Of a DNA stretch of 64,000 bases, positions 56,263-64,000 are shown piece after piece (position 1 is the first letter of the stretch; each line of letters opens with the position of its first letter). The position numbers and the translations under genes were made by a program. Under the pieces are notes generated by a model. It saw nothing but the letters and a program-made list of their open reading frames with translations. It searched no databases and was not told where the DNA came from. This DNA comes from Pedobacter aquae. Lineage in GTDB: Bacteria > Bacteroidota > Bacteroidia > Sphingobacteriales > Sphingobacteriaceae. The DNA lies in the NCBI RefSeq assembly GCF_008195825.1, contig NZ_CP043329.1:930001-994000 (forward strand), given 5' to 3'.

Positions 56263-58329
56263 TTATAGGTTTATTTCTAATGCTGGTTTTCTTTTTAAAA
56301 CATGGGTATAAATTCCATTTTTTCGGGCTTGTTCTAACATGTTTTCTATTTTATAATCTTTGTTTTTACCATCTATAATAAAGCTTTTTGTTTCATAAAG
56401 TTTTGCTAAGTGTGGCAAATCAAAAATTTTATCTCCACTTAAAAGCAGCCAATCATGCTTGGTTTGGTCATGATCTAAATGTCGCATAATTTTTAAGCTT
56501 TTATTTTTGATTTTGATGATGCTATTAGGCGCTTGATTATGGGTATTGATGATAGCCAGTTTGGTAATTCTGCAACTATCTAAATATGGTTTAATAGAAA
56601 ATTTGTAAGTATAATCATCAGGATTTAAATCGGTAAATAAAGTAGCTGTTCTTCCTTTTAGCATCGCAACAGCGGTATTTTTACGCAAGGTAAAGAATAC
56701 TATTTTTTCTTGTTGTACATGCTGTAAAGTATGGTAACTGTGGATACTGATTAAAACGACAGCTAAAACACTTATGATTTTTAGCTTTAGGCTATCAGAT
56801 GCAAATTTCATCAAAAGCAATAATAAAATGATATACATCAAAATGGTTTCTGCATGATGAAGCCATATTTGGTTGATGGTAGCATGAGGTATTTGTTCTA
56901 TCAAAATCAAAAACTTATTGGTAAAATAAATGATTTGATTGAGGCATTCGCCTAGAATATTTGCTAATGTTTCTGAAAATGAAGCAATCACTAAAAATCC
57001 TAAACCCGCATACATAATCACCAAGGCCGGTAAGGCCATATATAAATTGCTGATGATAAAATACAAAGGGAATTGATGAAAATAATATAAACTGATTGGC
57101 GTAGTGGCTATTTGTGCTGCTATGGATACACTGGCGCATTGCCACATCCAATCTAAAATTCTGTTTTGCGGTTGAAACCATTGGTAAATAATAGGTTGCA
57201 AGTAAACCAAAGCCATTACTGCCAGAAAGGAGAGCTGAAAACCAATGTCCATCAAATTAAACGGATTGATGATTAATATGACGAATGCAGCAATACCTAT
57301 CACATTAAAAATGTTTGTTTTTATGGTTTGATATTTAGCAATCAATATCAGCGAAAGCATTAAAGCAGCTCTTAAAATAGAAGGAGCTAAGCCTGTTATA
57401 AGCGCATAAAACCATATCAAACTCAGCATCAGCGTAAGCTTTATAGTTTTGCCATAAGGTAATTTTTCTAAAGGTTTAAAGAGAAGGTTTAAGAGTAATA
57501 CTACAATAGCTACATGCATTCCCGAAACAGAAAGAATATGTAAAGTTCCGGTGTTAGCATAAGCTTGAAGAATTTGAGGATCCAAATCTGCCCGGTAACC
57601 TAAAATTAAGGTAGAGGCAACTGCTTTAGCATCTTCATAAGCCAGATATTTTTTAAACTTTTCTACTTGTTCTTCTCTAAATTTTAAAGCAAAGCTGATG
57701 ATAGGATTCCCTTTTTCTGAGGCTAGTTTAACTGTTTCTTTAAGATGAATAAAGCTTTGATGATAGATTTGTTTATGCGCTAAAAACTTTTTATAGTTAA
57801 ATTCGGCAGGGTTATAAGCAGGTTCTGTTTCTTTAATTTTTGATTTGATGAGTAATAAATCGCCATACCGATAAGGGAATTTTTTGGTAGTATCATAACG
57901 CATGGCTAATAATAAATTGCCTGATGCTTCTTGAAGCTTTTGATGAAACACATGCTGTTTGACCCTAACTGTAAACCTTGCAATATCTCCTTTAAGTTTA
58001 GGTTGCTCTGTAACAATAACTATATGATGATTGGCCTGATGCTTAGAAAAATGATGACTGTGATAAATCTCTTTAGAGGAATTGCAGAGAATAATGCCTG
58101 TTAAAAGAAATTGAAGCGCAATTAAAAATGTAGGCAAATAATGGTATTGATAAAGTTTTAAGCGCTTTGTAATAAATAAGTAGGCGGTTAAGATGAGGAG
58201 ATTAATCGCCCATAAGCTATAAAAAAAGCCATGAGGTATTAAATCTAGACCAATAGCTAATGAAATACCAATCATGAAAAACCATAAATACCTGAAAAAC
58301 GGAATTTCTCCTTTAAAATATGCTATCAT
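56263..58329 (-). CDS. comEC: ComEC/Rec2-family inner-membrane DNA-transport protein
   Basis: A 688-residue protein with three N-terminal membrane segments, a periplasmic DUF4131 domain (about 60-210) and the competence channel (about 225-520). The latter begins VASTLILGYRADLDPQILQAYANTGTLHILSVSGMHVA, the best-known ComEC mark. The C-terminal about 140 residues resemble a metallo-beta-lactamase domain in size, but no HxHxDH metal motif is visible. ComEC carries single-stranded DNA into the cytoplasm in natural transformation. It follows the HHH-barrel gene by 62 nt, probably in one operon. Confidence 0.9.
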   Translation of the reverse strand: MIAYFKGEIPFFRYLWFFMIGISLAIGLDLIPHGFFYSLWAINLLILTAYLFITKRLKLYQYHYLPTFLIALQFLLTGIILCNSSKEIYHSHHFSKHQANHHIVIVTEQPKLKGDIARFTVRVKQHVFHQKLQEASGNLLLAMRYDTTKKFPYRYGDLLLIKSKIKETEPAYNPAEFNYKKFLAHKQIYHQSFIHLKETVKLASEKGNPIISFALKFREEQVEKFKKYLAYEDAKAVASTLILGYRADLDPQILQAYANTGTLHILSVSGMHVAIVVLLLNLLFKPLEKLPYGKTIKLTLMLSLIWFYALITGLAPSILRAALMLSLILIAKYQTIKTNIFNVIGIAAFVILIINPFNLMDIGFQLSFLAVMALVYLQPIIYQWFQPQNRILDWMWQCASVSIAAQIATTPISLYYFHQFPLYFIISNLYMALPALVIMYAGLGFLVIASFSETLANILGECLNQIIYFTNKFLILIEQIPHATINQIWLHHAETILMYIILLLLLMKFASDSLKLKIISVLAVVLISIHSYHTLQHVQQEKIVFFTLRKNTAVAMLKGRTATLFTDLNPDDYTYKFSIKPYLDSCRITKLAIINTHNQAPNSIIKIKNKSLKIMRHLDHDQTKHDWLLLSGDKIFDLPHLAKLYETKSFIIDGKNKDYKIENMLEQARKNGIYTHVLKRKPALEINL

Positions 58330-58391
58330 AGGGTAGAAAAAAATGAATTGATTCTTTGTAGATGAAAAATCAATTCCTGTAAACGTTTTTA

Positions 58392-60455
58392 TTAAAATTG
58401 ATACCTAATTTGAGCTTTAACCTCTGATCTTAAATTGCCATTTATTTGGTCTAAACCAGAGCCAATAGTTTCTAAATCTGTAAAATGTGTGAAGCTGTAT
58501 TTTAACCAAAAATCAACACCTCTTTTTAAAGTATATCTGCCATTAAGGTAAAATCTTAAGCCTTTATTTTGTAAGCCTGGGATAGAGAAACCGTAAAGAA
58601 CATCATTTTCAAAAGCGTATATCCTGGTATCAAAACCTTCGGTATTGAAATACGCTATCCTAGCATTTCCAGATAATTTAGAGCTAAGTGGATTGTAAAG
58701 CACATCCTGATAAAGCAATAAACCATAAGTATTTTGGGTACTTTCTCTTTTAAACTGTGTAACTTCTGCTCGGTTTCTGAAACTGAAACTTTTATTTAGC
58801 GCATATTGTACCTCAAAACGATAATTTTGCCTTCTAACAGTTTCTAAAGTGTTTATAGGTGTAATTGCTCCGGAAACATTTTGTTGCTTTTCTTCTATGC
58901 GATACCTCAGGATAAATTTTGTTGTTCTTTTTGGCGAGTAGGTAAACTGACTAAAAATCTCGTGTCCTACAGAAGGAGCGTCAACCCTAAACCTTAGCCA
59001 AGGGAACTTAAACAAATCTGTATAAACGTTAAACTCATATTTTCTTCCAGATTTATATTGCAAACCACCAAAAAAACCTCGCTCATTAAAAGCTAAGCTA
59101 CCCTCGCTAATTCCTTGGTTAAAATAAGAGTAATAATCTTTCTGATAATTTCTGTGAAATACCAAAGCAGAAATTTGAGGTGTTAAACTAGCAATAGCGC
59201 CGTTAATAAAAGCAATGCCCGAGTTTACACTATGGGCTAATTCTCCAAATAGGTAGATATTATTTACGGTATAACTATAATGAGCGCCTAAATTGGTGAG
59301 TTTTCTTCCGGTAAACTCAAATTGGTTATAAACAGCATTTCCAGGTGCAAAATTCTCGCTATAGTTAGATTGGTAGGCTGTTAAACCCAGCGATAGCTTG
59401 CGATAGTTATATTGTAAATTACCTCCTAAGACCAATTGAGCAATACGGTTTTTGTTGGCCAATTCATTAGGGGTGCGGTGTAAACCACTTATCTGTAAAG
59501 ATGTTATTTCTGATAAATTGGTGGCAGCATTTAAGCTACTTCCTGCATCTAACCTTCTGAAAGAGATGAAAGGTGTAAAATCAAACCTGCCAAAATTAAT
59601 TTGTGTAGCAAAACCTCTAAAGAAAGAAAACTCATTGATAGAGGTATAAGGTCTTAAACCTAAATCTTGTTTAGCGATAGAAAATAAATCGGCACCTTTA
59701 CCAAAGCTTAAGCCGCTCCATAAGGTTAAACCTTGCCCAAATTGTAAGGAAAAATCGCCTAAAACTATTTTTTTAAATCTCGATACATCTTTAACATATA
59801 AACTGGCAGAAACGAAATCTGGCCCCAGCGTACGATTTTGGGTAGTCCAAAACTGCTCGCCAGCATCTTTATCAATATTTAAAGAAAACTGTAGGTTATT
59901 AAGGTAATTAAATCTGTAGCGAGTAAAAACTCGGTCTGGTGTGCCTAAATAACGCGAACGACCAGATTCTTCTGGAATGTTGAAGCCTGCTTGTTCTTCT
60001 AAAATACGTCCGTATCTTACTATCAAATCACTCCGGCCTTCTTTCTTTAAATTAGCCCAACTGAAGTTTTCAAAACCGGTGGGCGAGTTTATACTGCTGA
60101 AATTCAATAAAGTTTTAATGGTTTGTAAGTCAAAACCATCGATACTTTGAAGTTCTAAAATATCAATAAGTTTACCGTTAACAGCAATGTGGTCTTGTAG
60201 GTTGCTTATTTGTAAAGGATTTAAAAATACCAATTCCTGTAACTCATCTCTACTGGCTTTATTAAGGTTTAGCGGGTTTCTACGATAAAAATTTAAACGC
60301 TCTACAAGCTCGGTATAATCAAAATCTTCTGATTGATTCTCGGCAATTACCTCCAAGATATATTCAATGATAGGGTCGTTAGATTGCTGTGCTTGAAGTC
60401 CTAGACTAAAGAAAAGCAATCCCGAAAGGAGTAAAATTTTAATTCTAGAAAGCAT
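58392..60455 (-). CDS. Helix-hairpin-helix protein fused to an outer-membrane beta-barrel
   Basis: A 687-residue protein with a signal peptide (ending LGLQAQ). Two HhH motifs follow (about 60-120: PLNLNKASRDELQELVFLNP and LIDILELQSIDGFDLQTIKTL) of the ComEA type. The remaining about 550 residues are alternating strands with many aromatic ends, finishing QIRYQF, a barrel that could sit in the outer membrane. ComEA-type HhH domains bind DNA without sequence preference. The start is ATG 60455, which overlaps the PorV-like gene by 11 nt. Confidence 0.75.
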   Translation of the reverse strand: MLSRIKILLLSGLLFFSLGLQAQQSNDPIIEYILEVIAENQSEDFDYTELVERLNFYRRNPLNLNKASRDELQELVFLNPLQISNLQDHIAVNGKLIDILELQSIDGFDLQTIKTLLNFSSINSPTGFENFSWANLKKEGRSDLIVRYGRILEEQAGFNIPEESGRSRYLGTPDRVFTRYRFNYLNNLQFSLNIDKDAGEQFWTTQNRTLGPDFVSASLYVKDVSRFKKIVLGDFSLQFGQGLTLWSGLSFGKGADLFSIAKQDLGLRPYTSINEFSFFRGFATQINFGRFDFTPFISFRRLDAGSSLNAATNLSEITSLQISGLHRTPNELANKNRIAQLVLGGNLQYNYRKLSLGLTAYQSNYSENFAPGNAVYNQFEFTGRKLTNLGAHYSYTVNNIYLFGELAHSVNSGIAFINGAIASLTPQISALVFHRNYQKDYYSYFNQGISEGSLAFNERGFFGGLQYKSGRKYEFNVYTDLFKFPWLRFRVDAPSVGHEIFSQFTYSPKRTTKFILRYRIEEKQQNVSGAITPINTLETVRRQNYRFEVQYALNKSFSFRNRAEVTQFKRESTQNTYGLLLYQDVLYNPLSSKLSGNARIAYFNTEGFDTRIYAFENDVLYGFSIPGLQNKGLRFYLNGRYTLKRGVDFWLKYSFTHFTDLETIGSGLDQINGNLRSEVKAQIRYQF

Positions 60456-61245
60456 ATCCAAGAGCAATTTGAGGTGAATAGCCTAGTATGGGGTGCGAGC
60501 TGATAGCAAAATCAAGATTTATTTTTTGATGGATGATACCAAAACCACCAAACTGCTGGAAAGTATTTACAGATGTACCGCCTCTTAAAGCTAAAAATGG
60601 CGCAATCTTATATTCTAAGCCGGTTTTAAAATCCAATTTTCCATCTACAACTTGCTCAATTTCTGAGGTAACCAAAAGTTTATCTGTAAAAGTATAACTC
60701 GCACCAATTTGATATAAAGCGGGTAGGGTATTACTTTCTGTTTCTGTATATTGGCTTTTGTTAGGGTTGGCTGCATGTGCTGCTATCCAGAAATTTTTAA
60801 ATACTTGATACTGGAAGCCAACTTGAAAGCTAAAAGTGTTGGTATTACCGTAATTTTGAATGCTGAGTTGATGATAGTTAAGTGTTAAGGCGGTAGAGAA
60901 GTTTTCGCCGAAGGCTTTTGCAAAACTAAGGCCCGATTTTAGCTCTTGATACACTGGCGAGCCATAAGATTGAAATGATGCTCCTAAGCTGTATCTTTTT
61001 AAAGGAATTACTATCGCAGCAGATTTAGTGCTCAATTCCTTTACAGAAAACCTGTTTTCGTAAGCAATAGCAAAAGCAGTATTTTCAAGTGAAGTAATAC
61101 CAGCAGCATTGTTTTTAAGCGTCCAGATGTCTTGCATTGCAACGCCAGCATTTGCCATAGCCTGAATACGTGGACCGTTTAGATTTTGGGCAAAAACAGT
61201 GTAAGAAAATAGTGTTAAAATGAGTGTAGCGTAAAATTTTATCAT
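60445..61245 (-). CDS. PorV/PorQ-like outer-membrane barrel protein
   Basis: A 266-residue protein with a signal peptide (ending YTVFAQ) and a FadL/PorV-type start: GPRIQAMANAGVAMQDIWTLKNNAAGIT, the part that contains the NPAG-like segment. The strands then run to the typical GYAF end. PorV and PorQ help proteins of the type IX secretion system; this one is shorter than PorV and its partner is unknown. It is cotranscribed with the HhH-barrel gene by an 11-nt overlap. Confidence 0.7.
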   Translation of the reverse strand: MIKFYATLILTLFSYTVFAQNLNGPRIQAMANAGVAMQDIWTLKNNAAGITSLENTAFAIAYENRFSVKELSTKSAAIVIPLKRYSLGASFQSYGSPVYQELKSGLSFAKAFGENFSTALTLNYHQLSIQNYGNTNTFSFQVGFQYQVFKNFWIAAHAANPNKSQYTETESNTLPALYQIGASYTFTDKLLVTSEIEQVVDGKLDFKTGLEYKIAPFLALRGGTSVNTFQQFGGFGIIHQKINLDFAISSHPILGYSPQIALGYAF

Positions 61246-61326
61246 CCATATTAAGTTGACGGATTGAAAATAGTAAAATGCTAGGTAAAAAGTGAAAAAA
61301 TTAATAGGAACGGTAATATTTTTCTA

Positions 61327-62373
61327 ATGTTTAATAATAATTTAACATTTGAGGTGCTTTTAATAGGAGATTCTGGGAATATTAGCAGAAATAAACCTGA
61401 TGCTGCCTTAGAATTACTTAAAAATCATTTGCCGCAGCATGAAAACTCTGTTGTAATTTTTTTAGGCGATAATATTTACCCCAATGGATTACCAGCACCA
61501 GGTACTATTTTAAGAGAAGATGCAGAAACAGTACTCAAAAAACATCATGAAGCTTTAAAAGATTATAAAGGTAAGGTTGTTTTTATATCTGGTAACCACG
61601 ATTGGAATAAAGGAAAAGCCAACGGTTTAGCCTTTGTTTTAAGGCAAGAAGAATACCTACAGCAATTGTTTGATGATAAATTCTCTTATTTACCACCTCA
61701 AGGTTGTCCGGGGCCATCAGAAGTTATTTTAAATGATGATTTGGTGCTGATTGCCATTAATACGCAATGGTGGGTGCAAAAAGGAGTAAGGCCCATTGGC
61801 AAACAATATGGTTGCGATGTAGAGAACGAAGCGCAATTTTTTACCAAGCTAGAGCAACTTTTAAGCAAACATCAATCAAAGAAAATTTTAGTCATAGGGC
61901 ATTATCCTATTTACAGTTATTCTTTACATGGTGGGAAATATAAGCTCAAGCATCACTTATTCCCTTTTACTTTATATAAAAAGAAAGCCTATTTGCCACT
62001 GCCTTTTGTAGGTTCTTTATTGCCGCTTTACCGTAAATATGTTGGAGCTAGGGAAGATTTAGCTCATCCACGATTTAAAATTTTAAGAAAGCGTTTAAAA
62101 GAGATATTTAGAAAATATCCGGGTTTAATTTATGCAGCCGGACACGAGCATAATTTGCAATACATAGAGAAATACCACAACCATTATATTGTAAGTGGTG
62201 CAGCATCAAAAGCTACTTATGTTTTAGATGGTAAATATTCTAGGTTTGGGATATCTGGAAAAGGATTTTTTAAACTTAAGCTTTATAAAAACCTGAAAAT
62301 TAAAACAGAGGTTTTAATTACAGATAAAGATAACCCTATGGGCGAGCTAGTCTATCAAGGTTGGATAGTTTAA
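61327..62373 (+). CDS. Metallophosphoesterase (calcineurin-like)
   Basis: A 348-residue enzyme. The metal-binding motifs are in order: LIGDSG, FLGDNIYPNG, ISGNHDWNKG, VIGHYPIYS and AAGHEHNLQY. There is no clear signal peptide. The substrate is unknown. Its 3' end overlaps the convergent lipid-kinase gene by 27 nt. Confidence 0.85.
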   Translation: MFNNNLTFEVLLIGDSGNISRNKPDAALELLKNHLPQHENSVVIFLGDNIYPNGLPAPGTILREDAETVLKKHHEALKDYKGKVVFISGNHDWNKGKANGLAFVLRQEEYLQQLFDDKFSYLPPQGCPGPSEVILNDDLVLIAINTQWWVQKGVRPIGKQYGCDVENEAQFFTKLEQLLSKHQSKKILVIGHYPIYSYSLHGGKYKLKHHLFPFTLYKKKAYLPLPFVGSLLPLYRKYVGAREDLAHPRFKILRKRLKEIFRKYPGLIYAAGHEHNLQYIEKYHNHYIVSGAASKATYVLDGKYSRFGISGKGFFKLKLYKNLKIKTEVLITDKDNPMGELVYQGWIV

Positions 62374-63246
62374 GTTGGCAGGGATAATCACTTGTAAAGC
62401 AGCAGGTAAACAAATTAAGTTAATTTCTTTTGTTCTGCCTATTACTTCGCCATCAATTTGTAAAAGTGTTCTTCTCTTACTTCTTATGATAGCTTTTTTA
62501 CAGCTAATGGTTTCAAAATAAGCCGAATAATTTAATCGGTTTCTAAACATTTTTATAGCAATAGAAAACAAGTGGATTTTAGCAAAAGGTTTAATAATGC
62601 AAATCTCAAACAAGCCATCGTTTAGTTTTCCTTCCGGATTAATGACTGCACCCGTACCATAGCGGGTAGCATTAGCAAAAGTTAAAGAAACAGCTTTTAC
62701 TTTTCTGGTTTTCTCTTCTGTTTCTATCAAAAAATTTCTGGATTTGATGAAGAAAATCTCATTAAATAAATGCTTAGCATAGGTTATCAATCCGCGTTTA
62801 CGGTCTAACTGAAACCTTTTTACAATTCTGGCATTTAGGCCAACATCAGCTAAATGGGCTGATACATTTTGGTTGATGCTTAATAAATCAATGGTGACTG
62901 TTTTTCCGGTTTGTAGTAGTTTGATGCATTCATCCGCAGCAGCGGGCATATTAAATTCTTTAGCCATACCATTGGCAGAGCCATTAGGGATAATCAATAA
63001 TTTAATAGGCGTATTTTTGATGATACTGGCAACCAGATTAACGGTTCCATCACCTCCGGCGGCAGCCACAATAGCCGGTTCATATTGCTGAATAGCGCTT
63101 TTAATACCTTGTTCAGGATTATCTCCTAAATAATAGATGTGAAATTTGTAGTTTAATTGCTTACTTAAATCAACAATAATGTCTTTAAGATTGGTTGGTT
63201 TATCATCACCTGCTTTATGGTTTATAATAAACAAGATATTCTGCAT
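62347..63246 (-). CDS. Diacylglycerol-kinase-family lipid kinase (YegS-like)
   Basis: A 299-residue protein with the DAGK catalytic domain in the first half. GGDGTVN is the nucleotide-binding motif, and NGSANGMAKEF supplies a second conserved block. The C-terminal half carries FANATRYGTGAVINPEGKLNDGLFEI, the usual end of the catalytic fold. It phosphorylates a lipid alcohol such as diacylglycerol or a sphingolipid; Bacteroidota make sphingolipids, so a sphingosine-type substrate is possible. Confidence 0.85.
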   Translation of the reverse strand: MQNILFIINHKAGDDKPTNLKDIIVDLSKQLNYKFHIYYLGDNPEQGIKSAIQQYEPAIVAAAGGDGTVNLVASIIKNTPIKLLIIPNGSANGMAKEFNMPAAADECIKLLQTGKTVTIDLLSINQNVSAHLADVGLNARIVKRFQLDRKRGLITYAKHLFNEIFFIKSRNFLIETEEKTRKVKAVSLTFANATRYGTGAVINPEGKLNDGLFEICIIKPFAKIHLFSIAIKMFRNRLNYSAYFETISCKKAIIRSKRRTLLQIDGEVIGRTKEINLICLPAALQVIIPANLNYPTLID

Positions 63247-63291
63247 CGTGGGCTTTTTTACTGAGAATGATAAACAAGAATCATACCCGCT

Positions 63292-63627
63292 TTATAGCTC
63301 TTCGTTAAGGTTAAGCATAAAAGCTTTTAATTTTTCTAAAGAGTCTATAATCTTTTGGTTTTCAGCAACTTCATTTCTGTTACCTTTCATGTAGTCTTTA
63401 GCTCCCTGTAAGGTAAAACCTTTATCTTTTATGAGGTGGAATATGATTTTTAAGTTCTCAATATCTTCTGGCCTAAATAAACGATTGCCCTTAGCGTTTT
63501 TCTTAGGTTGCAGTATCTCAAATTCCTTTTCGTAGAATCTAATCATCGATGTGTTTACCTGAAACATATCTGCAACTTCACCTATTGGGTAATACAGCTT
63601 GTTTATTTCTTTCTCTTTATAAGGCAT
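63292..63627 (-). CDS. MerR-family transcriptional regulator
   Basis: A 111-residue protein with the MerR HTH: YYPIGEVADMFQVNTSMIRFYEKEFEILQPKKNAKGNRLFRPEDIENL. A short helical tail follows. No Cys-rich metal site is seen, so it is not a metal sensor of the MerR type. The start is ATG 63627; the longer frame to 63666 overlaps the peptidase gene. Confidence 0.85.
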   Translation of the reverse strand: MPYKEKEINKLYYPIGEVADMFQVNTSMIRFYEKEFEILQPKKNAKGNRLFRPEDIENLKIIFHLIKDKGFTLQGAKDYMKGNRNEVAENQKIIDSLEKLKAFMLNLNEEL

Positions 63628-63658
63628 TTTAATGGTATTGATGAAATAAAAATCAAAA

Positions 63659-64000
63659 TTAATCAAAAGATTGGTTTTCTCTTGATGCTACTTCTAACAT
63701 AGCCATATATTCTGATGGTGTTAAATCGTTAAAGAAGAAATTAATAGGGTTAATAGGTTTGCCACCTTTATAAACTTCATAATGCAGGTGTGGCCCGGTA
63801 GAAGCGCCAGTATTTCCTACATAACCAATAATATCGCCACGCTTAACTCTTTGTCCTTTCTTAGCTTTAAACCTGCTCATGTGCGCATATTTGGTAGAGT
63901 AGCCGTAACCATGGCTAATAATTACCCGATTACCATAACCTCTTTCATTACCAACGGCTGCTATGTAACCATCGCCAGTAGCATAGATGGGAGTGCCAAT
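63659..64000 (-). CDS. M23-family metallopeptidase, C-terminal part (5' end outside window)
   Basis: The frame is open to the window edge, so the gene begins beyond 64000; ATG 63880 is internal. About 113 residues are seen, with the LytM fold marks. A GDGYIAAVG strand, HGYGYSTKYAHM and GPHLHYEV supply the catalytic His and metal-binding residues; the first zinc His would be upstream. It cuts peptide cross-links in peptidoglycan. A MerR gene follows 31 nt downstream, on the same strand. Confidence 0.88.
   Translation of the reverse strand: MGTPIYATGDGYIAAVGNERGYGNRVIISHGYGYSTKYAHMSRFKAKKGQRVKRGDIIGYVGNTGASTGPHLHYEVYKGGKPINPINFFFNDLTPSEYMAMLEVASRENQSFD

Overview
The window is 64 kb of AT-rich Bacteroidota chromosome. 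I think it is a Pedobacter-like member of the Sphingobacteriaceae, though the genus is a guess. The evidence is a FecR/ECF-sigma/SusC/SusD system, Bacteroidota-type promoters (TTG, 19-20 nt, TAnnTTTG), few Shine-Dalgarno sequences, S1 sulfatases, a ComEC of Bacteroidota type, and a ribosomal protein L27 with a long Ala/Lys tail. No rRNA, tRNA or CRISPR array was found.

Layout. 1-5.3 kb: the end of a LysR regulator, then outer-membrane porins and two YceI-like proteins that flank one of the porins. 5.3-14.8 kb: housekeeping genes, namely a HAD phosphatase, gltB-gltD (glutamate synthase) behind a perfect 19-bp palindrome, a DUF4397 lipoprotein, a TrmH-type methyltransferase and a DEAD-box helicase. 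14.8-39.9 kb: a large polysaccharide utilization locus (PUL). It has fecR-susC-susD, a PL14-like surface lipoprotein, an omptin-like barrel and a beta-helix protein on the plus strand. The ECF sigma factor lies convergently at the end of that block. Then an AraC regulator leads a tight gene run: sulfatase, DUF1961, GH43, sulfatase, GH43, sulfatase, GH88, SGNH esterase and a second beta-helix protein, followed by a DUF2264 protein. The enzyme set implies a sulfated, probably acetylated, uronic-acid-containing glycan with pentose side groups. Which polymer this is cannot be read from the sequence. 40.0-40.7 kb: a HigB/HigA-type toxin-antitoxin pair with an operator palindrome over its promoter. 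40.7-45.4 kb: an Ldh-family dehydrogenase, an ABC-F ATPase, an IS4-family insertion sequence, and the gene whose start codon the IS hit. 45.4-50.5 kb: a minus-strand run of small metabolic genes and a MATE exporter. 50.5-53.4 kb: a dicarboxylate/amino-acid symporter and rplU-rpmA. 53.4-64 kb: a heptamer repeat array, an LtaS-like enzyme, an operon of PorV-like barrel, HHH-barrel and ComEC, a metallophosphoesterase, a lipid kinase, a MerR regulator and the C-terminal part of an M23 peptidase.

Two points stand out. First, six genes between 32.8 and 44.2 kb each carry one single-base deletion in an A/T run, while every long gene elsewhere in the window is open. This looks like a local sequence-quality problem unless shown otherwise. 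Second, the IS4-family element sits exactly at a start codon. Its ~13-bp target duplication turns the ATG into a TTG, so the gene stays readable in frame.
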